Shown in pieces: positions 15,062 through 21,916 of a stretch of 31,918 nt of DNA. A model generated the notes under the pieces. That model was not told the origin of the DNA and searched no databases. It was given only the letters and a program-made list of their open reading frames with translations. The stretch is taken from the NCBI GenBank assembly GCA_964626275.1, contig CAZVCZ010000008.1, positions 1 to 31,918 on the forward strand. The letters are read 5' to 3'. Origin of the DNA: M55B157 sp964626275 (GTDB lineage Bacteria > Actinomycetota > Actinomycetes > S36-B12). Position 1 is the stretch's first letter. Every line of letters begins with the position of its first letter. The position numbers and the translations under genes were made by a program.

Positions 15062-15507
15062 GCACCACACCTGCAAGCACCACCCCGAAGAAGACTGCTC
15101 CGAAGAAGACCACCGCGAAGAAGACCAGCCCGAAGAAGACCAGCCCGAAGAAGGCCACGGCCAAGAAGGCGACGACCACGAAGGCGACGACCACGAAGGT
15201 CTCGACCCCGAAGGCCACCGCGAAGAAGACCGCTCCGAAGGGCTTTGTCATCCCCGTTCTCGGTGTGACGGTGCCGACTCCGGACTTCGAATTGCCGAAG
15301 TTCGATGTCCCGAAGTTCGATGTCCCGAAGTTCGATGTCCCCAAGTTCGATCTCCCCGATGTCGACCTGCCGAAGTTCGAGGTGCCGACCGTCGAGCTTC
15401 CAAAGCGGGCAGAAGAGGCCCTGGATCAGGCGCGCACTCTGGTCGAGGACGCCCGCAACGGCGCTTCTCGCACCGTCGTGCTACTCCGCGAGGCTATTGG
15501 CGTCTAA
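15058..15507 (+). CDS. Lys-rich pentapeptide-repeat protein at the hbhA position
   Basis: This 149-residue protein has three distinct parts. Residues 10-61 are a histone-H1-like Lys/Thr/Pro/Ala tail built of PKKT, AKKT and PKKA units. Residues 62-78 are a hydrophobic linker (GFVIPVLGVTVPTPDF). Residues 79-116 are about eight pentapeptides of the form (V/L)PKF(D/E), some diverged (LPDVD, VPTVE). The end, residues 116-149, is a short helix (KRAEEALDQARTLVEDAR) resembling the coiled-coil part of HbhA. Position between an Xre gene and DUF2516 matches mycobacterial hbhA, but HbhA has its Lys-rich tail at the C-terminus, so the order is reversed. No signal peptide is seen. DNA, polyphosphate or cell-surface polysaccharide binding are all possible for the tail. 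Confidence 0.8.
   Translation: MSTTPASTTPKKTAPKKTTAKKTSPKKTSPKKATAKKATTTKATTTKVSTPKATAKKTAPKGFVIPVLGVTVPTPDFELPKFDVPKFDVPKFDVPKFDLPDVDLPKFEVPTVELPKRAEEALDQARTLVEDARNGASRTVVLLREAIGV
15292..15405 (+). repeat. In-gene 15-bp tandem repeat encoding PKFDV units
   Basis: Fifteen-base units (core CCGAAGTTCGATGTC) repeat in frame. Three to four are nearly identical at 15292-15351 and later ones are diverged. The near-identity at the DNA level points to recent slippage or duplication, so the copy number may vary between strains. Confidence 0.85.
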
Positions 15508-15522
15508 CTCGCGTCACTGATT

Positions 15523-15570
15523 CACGCGTGTGCCCCGTCCCACCTCGGTGTGTGGCGGGGCACACGCGTG
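15523..15570 (+). terminator. Strong hairpin terminator after the Lys-rich gene
   Basis: CACGCGTGTGCCCCG at 15523-15537 and its perfect complement at 15556-15570 form a 15-bp GC-rich stem with an 18-base loop that can itself pair (CAC/GTG). No U-tract follows, as is common in actinobacteria. It separates the xre/Lys-rich operon from the DUF2516 gene, which has its own -10 element at 15594. Confidence 0.82.
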
Positions 15571-15593
15571 TCGACCGAAGGATCGAATGCGCT

Positions 15594-15599
15594 TAGAGT
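15594..15599 (+). promoter_or_regulatory. -10 element of the DUF2516 gene
   Basis: TAGAGT ends six bases before ATG 15606. There is no room for a ribosome-binding site, so the transcript is probably leaderless. Confidence 0.6.
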
Positions 15600-15605
15600 G
15601 AAGAC

Positions 15606-15908
15606 ATGATCTTCGGAGCTGCGCAAAGCCTCATCACCCTCGTGCTCGGCGTCGGGTTTGCTGTGGTGAAGGTCTGGGCCTTCGTCGATGTCCTACGTCG
15701 ACCGCAGAATGGATTCCCGGCGGTGGGTCGGCTGAACAAGACGTTCTGGCTGATCATCCTCGGCATCTCTGCGGTCACCGGAGTCGGGTTCTGGTTCATC
15801 AACCCCATCGGTCTCATTGGCATCGCAGGGCTCATCGCTGCCCTGGTGTACCTGTTCGACGTTCGCCCCCGTCTCATCGAGATCACCGGAGGCGGCCCTC
15901 GCTGGTGA
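15606..15908 (+). CDS. DUF2516 family membrane protein (Rv0476-like)
   Basis: This 100-residue actinobacterial membrane protein is of unknown function. It has three hydrophobic segments at about residues 5-29, 47-67 and 68-84, with a conserved-looking loop DVLRRPQNGFPAVGRLNKTFW between the first two. The C-terminus is VRPRLIEITGGGPRW. Its place after the Xre and Lys-rich genes matches Rv0474-Rv0475-Rv0476 in mycobacteria. The start codon is fixed by the TAGAGT hexamer. Its stop TGA is part of a palindrome shared with the stop of the convergent gene, with no base between the two genes. Confidence 0.86.
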   Translation: MIFGAAQSLITLVLGVGFAVVKVWAFVDVLRRPQNGFPAVGRLNKTFWLIILGISAVTGVGFWFINPIGLIGIAGLIAALVYLFDVRPRLIEITGGGPRW

Positions 15909-16505
15909 TCACCAGTCGGGCTGGATGCCTTCGCGACGCCACAGATCGATCTCTCTACCCACCCGGCGCGGAACACCCCACCGCTTGAGTTGCCCTGCGC
16001 CATCGGCGAGCAGGAAGATCAGGCCTCCTTCCCCGAATCGGGTGTCGGTGCTCGGATCATCGACCGGAGCAGTGAGCCGATCGCGGGGCGCCCAGGTGCA
16101 GCCCGACTGATCGCGGATCAAGACGCCTTCGCGAGCAATGAGGTGAATGCCCCAGCGCGAATCTCCGCGGCCCTGGCGTCGCCGCTCACTGACAGCACGA
16201 CGGACGTAGGTGCCCGCGAAGACGGCGCCCAGTAGCAGCGCCCCTGCCAGGCCCGCGTAGACGAACCGTTCATCGCCAGCGTCACTGTCGAAACCCGTTC
16301 GCAGGACTGCGATCAATGCGGTGATTCCCAACGCTGCACACACCGCGAGCCACGCCACCGGCCACAGCAGTCCTGTCGGTTGAGCGGGCCGGAAACGATC
16401 GGATCCCGCGATCGCCCCACCGGGAACCAGGCGTGCGCGAAGCGAGGCTGGCAACTCGGACTCGGGCACATCGATGCAGATGCTCCCGGGCAGGTCGCCA
16501 CTCAT
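15909..16505 (-). CDS. Two-helix membrane protein of unknown function
   Basis: This 198-residue protein matches no family I recognise. Residues 1-45 are hydrophilic and carry DVPESELPASLRARLVPGG. Two membrane helices follow at about 46-68 (LLWPVAWLAVCAALGITAL) and 81-101 (FVYAGLAGALLLGAVFAG), joined by an acidic loop. The C-terminal half (about 102-198) starts with a strongly basic patch (RRAVSERRRQGRGDSR) and looks like a beta-rich cytoplasmic domain (WGIHLIAREGVLIRDQSG), perhaps PH-like. It lies nine bases downstream of the AlaX-type gene, so it is probably the last gene of the mshA-gpmA-alaX run. Confidence 0.72.
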   Translation of the reverse strand: MSGDLPGSICIDVPESELPASLRARLVPGGAIAGSDRFRPAQPTGLLWPVAWLAVCAALGITALIAVLRTGFDSDAGDERFVYAGLAGALLLGAVFAGTYVRRAVSERRRQGRGDSRWGIHLIAREGVLIRDQSGCTWAPRDRLTAPVDDPSTDTRFGEGGLIFLLADGAGQLKRWGVPRRVGREIDLWRREGIQPDW

Positions 16506-16514
16506 GGCCGCCAG

Positions 16515-17252
16515 CTAACTGCCATCCTCGACGGCGACACGAATGCGACGGAAACCCTTTCCCTTGTTCTCCACTTTCGTCACGCGCATGCGTCCGACCT
16601 GGCGAGTGGATGCGACATGGGTGCCGCCATCGGCCTGCACATCGAGCCCGGCGATGTCGACGATCCGCACGATCTCGATGCTCGGGGGGAGCAGGTTGGC
16701 TGCTGTGCGAATCACATCCGGGATCGCGAGGGCCTCATCCCGTGGCAGCGAATACGAGGTGATGGCGCGATCCGCCACGATTTCAGCGTTCAGGGCATCC
16801 TCCACCGATGCCTTGAACCCGTCGGGGATCGCCTCGAGGTTGAAGTCCAGCCGCCCCTCGAGGGGTTCCATGTTGGACCCTGTCACGAGGGCCCCGAAGT
16901 CACGGAACACCACACCGGAGAGCACGTGCAGGCCCGAGTGGGTGCGCATCAACGCGCTGCGACGCGGATCATCGAGTGCACCCTGGACTGCCGTTCCGAT
17001 GGGCGGCAGAGGATCGCCCTCGGCAGGGATCAGCCAGAGATCGTCACCTCGCCGGACTCCCTCGATCCGGGTCTGTACCCCGTTCCACAGCAGCACGCCT
17101 TCATCGGGTGGCTGACCGCCTCCGCCGGGGTAGAACGCCGAACGGTCGAGCACGATCCCCTGTTCGGGGTCGACGGCGACGACTGTGGCAGTCCACTCCC
17201 GCAGAGTCGAGTCGTCGAGTTCGAGTCGATGGGTGCGGCCGTGGAGGGTCAT
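16515..17252 (-). CDS. Alanyl-tRNA editing protein, AlaX type
   Basis: This 245-residue stand-alone editing factor, homologous to the AlaRS editing domain, would hydrolyse Ser- or Gly-tRNA(Ala). Visible motifs are the N-terminal FYPGGGGQPPD (residues 40-50), the zinc-site HSGLH (His105 and His109) and ADGGTH (Asp208 and His212). AlaRS has Cys where this protein has Asp208, so one zinc ligand differs; I believe the Asp form is common in this subgroup. A VENKGKGFRRIRV end is typical. The N-terminal OB-like part makes it the longer AlaX-M type. It starts four bases after the gpmA stop, so it is cotranscribed. Confidence 0.9.
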   Translation of the reverse strand: MTLHGRTHRLELDDSTLREWTATVVAVDPEQGIVLDRSAFYPGGGGQPPDEGVLLWNGVQTRIEGVRRGDDLWLIPAEGDPLPPIGTAVQGALDDPRRSALMRTHSGLHVLSGVVFRDFGALVTGSNMEPLEGRLDFNLEAIPDGFKASVEDALNAEIVADRAITSYSLPRDEALAIPDVIRTAANLLPPSIEIVRIVDIAGLDVQADGGTHVASTRQVGRMRVTKVENKGKGFRRIRVAVEDGS

Positions 17253-17256
17253 GGGA

Positions 17257-18015
17257 TCACCGGCCCTGGGACGCGACAGCGGCTGCCGCTTCAGCGGCGG
17301 CGTCAGGGTCGAGGTATTCCCCGCCGGGAGTGATTGGCGTCATGTCCTCGTTCAGTCGGTAGACCAAGGGGATGCCGGTGGGAATATTCAGCGCCGCAAT
17401 GTCGGCATCGCTGATCTGATCAAGATGCTTGACGAGGGCTCGTAGTGAATTTCCATGCGCGGCAACGAGAACGGTCTTCCCGGCTCGCAGGTGCTCGCCG
17501 ACGATGACGTCCTGCCAGTAGGGGATCAGTCGCTGCACGACATCAGCGAGACACTCGGTCGCGGGGCGCGCGTCAGGTGGCAGCGCGGCGTAGCGAGGAT
17601 CATGGGTCTGGGCGAATTCGCTGTCCGGATCTATCGGCGGCGGTGGAGTGTCGTAGGAGCGGCGCCACAGCATGAACTGCTCCTCGCCGTAGGCCTCCAG
17701 GGTCTCCTTCTTGTTCTTGCCCTGGAGCGCGCCATAGTGGCGCTCGTTGAGCCGCCAGTTGCGTTCCACCGGCAACCACGACAGACCCGCCTCCTCGAGA
17801 GCGAGGTTCGCCGTGGTGATCGCCCGCCGAAGTAGCGAGGTGAGCACGACATCGGGGACGATCCCTGCGTCACGCATGAGGGCGCCTCCGCGAACAGCCT
17901 CTGCCCGCCCACGATCGGTGAGACCGACGTCCACCCAGCCGGTGAACAGATTAGCGGCGTTCCATTCGCTCTCGCCGTGGCGCAACAGGATCAGGGTGTA
18001 GCGGGCGTCGCTCAT
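17257..18015 (-). CDS. gpmA: 2,3-bisphosphoglycerate-dependent phosphoglycerate mutase
   Basis: This 252-residue glycolytic enzyme interconverts 3- and 2-phosphoglycerate in the cytoplasm. The phosphohistidine motif LLRHGESEWN (His13 region), NLFTGWVDVGLT, RHYGALQGKNK and VLVAAHGNSLRALVKHL, with the second catalytic His, are all present. Length is normal for dPGM. The start is ATG 18015; a CAGGAT hexamer ends six bases upstream, so an internal leaderless promoter is possible, although the YbjN gene lies only 25 bases upstream. The order mshA-YbjN-gpmA is conserved in mycobacteria (Rv0486-Rv0487-Rv0489, from memory). Confidence 0.97.
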   Translation of the reverse strand: MSDARYTLILLRHGESEWNAANLFTGWVDVGLTDRGRAEAVRGGALMRDAGIVPDVVLTSLLRRAITTANLALEEAGLSWLPVERNWRLNERHYGALQGKNKKETLEAYGEEQFMLWRRSYDTPPPPIDPDSEFAQTHDPRYAALPPDARPATECLADVVQRLIPYWQDVIVGEHLRAGKTVLVAAHGNSLRALVKHLDQISDADIAALNIPTGIPLVYRLNEDMTPITPGGEYLDPDAAAEAAAAVASQGR

Positions 18016-18040
18016 GCCGCCATCCTGCCCGATGCCGATC

Positions 18041-18547
18041 TCAGTCCGCGGAGGGATCGTCCATCAGGTGTCGGAACGCCTCGAGGTTCGTCGTCGGCTC
18101 CCCGTGCTCGACCCGCCAGTTCCATTCGCGACGGATCGCAGAAGCGAAGCCGAGTTCGAGCAGGATGTTGAACGAGCCATCGCTGTATTCCAGGACGCAC
18201 CCGAGCACCCGGTCGAGTTCGTCATCGTTCACCGCGGACAGCGGAAGCCGCCCGCTGAGGTAGATGTCGCCGAGATGGTCGAGGGCGTAGGCCACGGCGT
18301 AGGTGCGCCGATTCCGTTCAAGGATCCACCGGTAGACGGCGGCATGGTTCTCCTCCGGGGCTCGGGCGACGAAGGAGTTGATGCTCACCGCGTGATCGCC
18401 GACCACGAGTGACACCGTGGTGAGCAACTTGCGTTCACCGGGAAGGGTGACGACGAAAGTCTTCGGATTGCTGCGCTCGAAGTCCAGGCCGGTGGATTCC
18501 AGGTAGTGACCGATGGCAGCGATCGCGCCGTCATGCGAGGGAGCCAT
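18041..18547 (-). CDS. YbjN-domain protein
   Basis: This 168-residue soluble protein has the YbjN fold, a type III secretion chaperone-like alpha/beta structure. It has no known enzymatic motif. Recognisable segments are RKLLTTVSLVVGDHAVSINSF, EENHAAVYRWILERNR and DDELDRVLGCVLEYSDGSF. YbjN in E. coli affects stress tolerance and motility; the role in actinobacteria is unknown. The conserved position between mshA and gpmA (as Rv0487) supports a common operon. It lies 13 bases after mshA, and ATG 18547 is the first in-frame start. Confidence 0.86.
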   Translation of the reverse strand: MAPSHDGAIAAIGHYLESTGLDFERSNPKTFVVTLPGERKLLTTVSLVVGDHAVSINSFVARAPEENHAAVYRWILERNRRTYAVAYALDHLGDIYLSGRLPLSAVNDDELDRVLGCVLEYSDGSFNILLELGFASAIRREWNWRVEHGEPTTNLEAFRHLMDDPSAD

Positions 18548-18560
18548 GGCAGTCCCGCGA

Positions 18561-19847
18561 TCAGGCGTCGGAGGCGGCGAGGGACAGCGGTCGGGCGGCG
18601 GCGAGTGCGTGGCGATAGGAGGTCAGCAGTCCTGATGCGGTCGCGGTCCAACTGAATTTCTCGGCATGCGCTCGCGCCTCGGCGGCGAGTGCGTCGCGAT
18701 GTCGTGGATGCTCGATCAGATCCGTGATTACGTTCCCCCACACCTGCGGATCATGCCCGGGGATGAGGATGCCGCTGACGCCGTCATCAACGGCAGTGCG
18801 CAGCCCCCCGACATCGGCGGCGATGACCGGGGTGCCGCATGCCTGCGACTCCACAGCCACGAGCCCGAAGGACTCGGAGTAGGAGGGCACGACCGTCCAG
18901 TCCGCAGCCGAGTACCAGGTCGCCAGGCGCGTCCGATCGCTCGGTGGCTCGAATCGCACGCGATCGGAGATCCCCAGGTCGGCCGCGAGATCGGCGAGAG
19001 CGGTGGGATGGGCCAGACCGGTGCCCGAGGGGCCTCCGTTCACGGCCACCACGATCGGAGCGTCCGGCCGCTCCTGGAGGACTCGCGCCACCGCCTTGAT
19101 CAGCAGGTCCGGGGCCTTCAACGGCTGGATGCGACCCACGAAAAGCAACACGATGGCGCCGGGATCGATGCCGAGTTCGCGACGCGCGGCCAGTGGGTCC
19201 CGGCGAGTGAACGCCTCGAGATCGACGCCGGGGTGAACGACATCGACGTGGGCGGGGTCGGCTGAGTAGAGCTCGACCAACTGGCGGGCCTCGTCATGGG
19301 TGTTGGCGATGAGCCGGGACGAGGCATCGACCACCTGCTGCTCCCCGATGACACGCACCTCCGGCTCAGGAGTGTCGCCCTCGGCGAGATCGGAGTTCTT
19401 CACCTTGGCCAGGGTGTGCATCGAGTGCACGAGCGGCACGTCCCAGCGCTCGGAGGCCAGCCAGCCGACCTGACCCGACAGCCAGTAGTGGGAGTGCAGG
19501 AGATCGAACCAACCCTCGGGGTGCTGTGCTTCGACCTGGAGCAGCGCCACGCTGAAGGCGCACATCTGCGCGGGCAGGTCCTCCTTGCGCAGCGCCTCGA
19601 AGGGTCCCGCGCGCAGGTGGCGAACGGTGACCCCGGGTTCCACCTCGACGACCGGCGGGAGCTGGGATGACACGGCTCGGGTGAAGATCTCGACCTCGAC
19701 CCCGCGGGACGCGAGATGTCGGGCAGTCTGCAGGACGTAGACGTTCATGCCCCCGGCGTCCCCGGTCCCGGGCTGCTCGAGGGGGGAGGTGTGCAGGGAC
19801 ACGACGCCGATGCGACGTGGTGTCGCGGGCGCGAGTCGTGGATGCAC
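18561..19847 (-). CDS. mshA: D-inositol-3-phosphate glycosyltransferase MshA
   Basis: This 428-residue GT4 family glycosyltransferase joins GlcNAc from UDP-GlcNAc to inositol-3-phosphate, the first step of mycothiol synthesis. Evidence is the N-terminal HTSPLEQPGTGDAGGMNVYV, with the GGMNVY segment specific to MshA. HSHYWLSGQVGW, the nucleotide-binding FVGRIQPLKAPDLLI and the ExE-type PSYSESFGLVAVESQACG also fit. The start is GTG 19847 with a GGAGG ribosome site eight bases before it, and gives the expected N-terminus. It heads the minus-strand run mshA-YbjN-gpmA-alaX. Downstream of phoU, 87 bases away, it could receive some read-through, but no terminator could be placed with confidence. Confidence 0.95.
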   Translation of the reverse strand: MHPRLAPATPRRIGVVSLHTSPLEQPGTGDAGGMNVYVLQTARHLASRGVEVEIFTRAVSSQLPPVVEVEPGVTVRHLRAGPFEALRKEDLPAQMCAFSVALLQVEAQHPEGWFDLLHSHYWLSGQVGWLASERWDVPLVHSMHTLAKVKNSDLAEGDTPEPEVRVIGEQQVVDASSRLIANTHDEARQLVELYSADPAHVDVVHPGVDLEAFTRRDPLAARRELGIDPGAIVLLFVGRIQPLKAPDLLIKAVARVLQERPDAPIVVAVNGGPSGTGLAHPTALADLAADLGISDRVRFEPPSDRTRLATWYSAADWTVVPSYSESFGLVAVESQACGTPVIAADVGGLRTAVDDGVSGILIPGHDPQVWGNVITDLIEHPRHRDALAAEARAHAEKFSWTATASGLLTSYRHALAAARPLSLAASDA

Positions 19848-19934
19848 GGGCAGACCTCCGAGGTGATGAACGCCCCTAGTCTGGCCTATCGGCTGCCGGA
19901 GGGCATGCCGGCGTCCTGTCGGGAGGGATCTGGC

Positions 19935-20606
19935 TCAGGGCGTCTGGTCGCTCAGGCTTACTGCGACGTAGGGCTCGCCGGTCACGATATTGACCACCCG
20001 ACGGGTCACCGAGACAGCGTGATCGGCGAAGCGCTCGTAGTAGCGCGACAGCAGGGTGGTGTCGATGGCGGCCTCCACCCCGTGGCTCCACGACGGGGAG
20101 AGCACGATGGTGAACAGCTCCCGATGGAGCCGGTCCATCTGCTCGTCGTGGGCAGCGATATCTGCGGCGAGTGCGACGTCCTTCGTCGCGATCACCGCTC
20201 CGGTCTTGGACACGATGGCCTCGGCGATCCCGCCCATCTCGGCGAAGGTGGCCCGCAACTCGGTCGGGATGGCCTGATGGGGGTAGCGCATGCGTGCTTG
20301 CTTGGCGACATGCTCGGCGAGGTCTCCCATGCGCTCGAGGGAGGCGGAGATCCGCAGCGCCCCGATGACGATGCGCAGATCGGTAGCGACGGGGGCTTGG
20401 AGGGCGATGACCTCGGCGCACTTGGACTCGATCTCGGCGGCGACGGCGTCGACATCGGCATCGGCGGCGATGACGGTCTCGGCAAGTTGGAGATTCGCGT
20501 CGAGCAGCGACTGGGTGGCGAGGTTCATCGCCGAGCCCACCAGGCGGGTCAGGCGGACCAGGTCATCGCTGATGACGTCGAGCTGCTCGTAGTACTCCTG
20601 GCGCAT
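19935..20606 (-). CDS. phoU: Phosphate transport regulator PhoU
   Basis: This 223-residue cytoplasmic protein is made of two three-helix repeats. PhoU links the Pst transporter to the sensor kinase, silencing phosphate-starvation genes when phosphate is plentiful. Metal-binding E/DxxxD-type segments are visible (ASLERMGDLAEHVAKQ and YYERFADHAVSVTRR, one per repeat), as is EYYEQLDVISDDLVRLTRL at the N-terminus. The start is taken as ATG 20606 with AAGGGTG before it, which gives normal length. A longer frame to 20702 has no family support and runs through the PHO box. It is divergent from senX3, and its promoter carries PHO-box repeats, which suggests feedback control by RegX3. Confidence 0.95.
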   Translation of the reverse strand: MRQEYYEQLDVISDDLVRLTRLVGSAMNLATQSLLDANLQLAETVIAADADVDAVAAEIESKCAEVIALQAPVATDLRIVIGALRISASLERMGDLAEHVAKQARMRYPHQAIPTELRATFAEMGGIAEAIVSKTGAVIATKDVALAADIAAHDEQMDRLHRELFTIVLSPSWSHGVEAAIDTTLLSRYYERFADHAVSVTRRVVNIVTGEPYVAVSLSDQTP

Positions 20607-20627
20607 GTGTTCACCCTTCATGACGCG

Positions 20628-20682
20628 AGGGTCGGGGACCAACGTGAACGGAGTCCGGCTATCAGGTGAACCTGGGGTGACA
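20628..20682 (-). promoter_or_regulatory. phoU promoter with PHO box
   Basis: On the minus strand four 11-nt units run TGTCACCCCAG (20682-20672), GTTCACCTGAT (20671-20661), a degenerate unit (20660-20650) and GTTCACGTTGG (20649-20639). A candidate -10, GACCCT, lies at 20633-20628, the same distance from unit 4 as in the pstS promoter. The same units (1, 2 and 4) are conserved at both sites. The box lies about 70 bases from the senX3 -10 and could also affect that divergent promoter. Confidence 0.78.
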
Positions 20683-20751
20683 CCCGATGAATGCTGGGCC
20701 AATCAATGCAAACCTACCCTGTCGCAGGGGTGTCTTTCGGGATCTGGACAT

Positions 20752-20757
20752 TACGCT
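20752..20757 (+). promoter_or_regulatory. -10 element of senX3-regX3
   Basis: TACGCT ends seven bases before GTG 20765. This supports a leaderless senX3-regX3 transcript and picks that GTG over the upstream ATG 20687. Confidence 0.6.
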
Positions 20758-20764
20758 TCTGAGC

Positions 20765-21916
20765 GTGGTGGTTCGCCGGCGGCGCCAGGCCAAGCAGGAG
20801 CAGGTGGGGATAACCCCTGCCCGCACGACGCCGATCGTCCCCGACGAGGTGGTCCGGGTCCTGTCCGTTCTCCCGGGTGCGTCCTTGGTCGTGGATGAGG
20901 AGTCCTCGATCCTGCGGGCCACCCCTCGTGCAGAGGCGCTCGGTCTGGTGCGTCGTGACCAGGTGTCGGTCGCGAGCCTTCGGGATCTGGTGCGCCGGGT
21001 CGCGGCGGACGGGTCGGCGCGCGAACGCGAGGTTCGGGTGCGTCGCCCGCCCCTGGGCCGGGGACTGCTCGATCTACGGGTCCAGGTTGCTCCGCTCGCG
21101 AATGGCATGTTTCTCGTCCTCGTCAACGATCTCTCCGAGGAGCGCCGTGTCGATGCGGTTCGCCGAGACTTCGTGGCGAACGTCAGCCATGAGTTGAAGA
21201 CTCCGGTGGGCGCTCTCTCGCTGCTCTCGGAGGCGATCCTCAGCGCTGCCGACGACCCCGAGGCCGTGCGGCGGTTCGCGGAGCGAATGCAGTCCGAATC
21301 CACGCGACTGTCCAACCTCATCAACGACATCATCGACCTGTCCCGGCTGCAAAGCGATGACCCGCTCGTGCACGCCGATGAGATCGATCTTGCTGAGGTC
21401 GTCGATCAGGCGGTCGAAGAGATCCGCACCCTGGCCGCGGCTCGCGAGATCGAGATCGTCGAGAGCATGGTGGCCGACGTCCACATGCTCGGCGACCGAG
21501 GTCAGATTCTCATGGCGGTGCGCAATCTCCTCACCAACGCGGTGTCCTACTCCGCTGCCCATACGCGCGTGGCGGTGGCGATGCGCGTCGACGACGGCAT
21601 CGTCGAGATCGATGTGAAGGACCAGGGCATCGGGATCCCCGAGCATGACCTCGAGCGCATCTTCGAGCGGTTCTACCGGGTCGACCCTGCGCGCTCGCGG
21701 GGGACCGGTGGCACAGGTCTCGGGCTCGCGATCGTCAAGCACGTGTGCAGAAACCACGGCGGGGAGTGCCGGGTGTGGTCGGAGGTCGGCGTCGGCTCGA
21801 CCTTCACCCTGCGCCTGCCCCTCATCCGAAGCTCATCGGCGATCGACGTCGTCGATGCCACCCAACCTGCCCCCGATTCGCTGGTGGGCGTAACCGAGGG
21901 AGAATCAAGCCCGTGA
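20765..21916 (+). CDS. senX3: SenX3/PhoR-type sensor histidine kinase, apparently soluble
   Basis: This 383-residue histidine kinase of the phosphate-starvation system partners RegX3. A PAS-like region (about residues 26-125) precedes the H-box FVANVSHELKTPVGA with His142. The N-box is NLLTNAVSYS and the ATP lid motifs are DQGIGIP, RFYRVDPARS and GTGGTGLGLAIVKHV. Mycobacterial SenX3 begins with membrane helices. Here the start GTG 20765 gives MVVRRRRQAKQEQ and goes straight into the PAS region with no hydrophobic helix. Even the longest in-frame start, ATG 20687, adds only a polar stretch. The kinase is therefore probably cytoplasmic. GTG 20765 is chosen for its TACGCT -10 seven bases before. 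It overlaps regX3 by four bases. Confidence 0.93.
   Translation: MVVRRRRQAKQEQVGITPARTTPIVPDEVVRVLSVLPGASLVVDEESSILRATPRAEALGLVRRDQVSVASLRDLVRRVAADGSAREREVRVRRPPLGRGLLDLRVQVAPLANGMFLVLVNDLSEERRVDAVRRDFVANVSHELKTPVGALSLLSEAILSAADDPEAVRRFAERMQSESTRLSNLINDIIDLSRLQSDDPLVHADEIDLAEVVDQAVEEIRTLAAAREIEIVESMVADVHMLGDRGQILMAVRNLLTNAVSYSAAHTRVAVAMRVDDGIVEIDVKDQGIGIPEHDLERIFERFYRVDPARSRGTGGTGLGLAIVKHVCRNHGGECRVWSEVGVGSTFTLRLPLIRSSSAIDVVDATQPAPDSLVGVTEGESSP

Noticed and set aside
15292..15405. Tandem repeats as a CRISPR array
   Set aside because: Units of 15 bp follow without spacers and stay in frame within a coding gene. No cas genes are present.
19848..19934. GCCGG/CCGGC repeat as a phoU terminator
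   Set aside because: Only five base pairs with a seven-base loop; too weak to call in this base composition.
20687..20764. ATG 20687 as the senX3 start
   Set aside because: It adds 26 polar residues with no family resemblance, has no ribosome-binding site, and lies upstream of the TACGCT -10 that fits GTG 20765.
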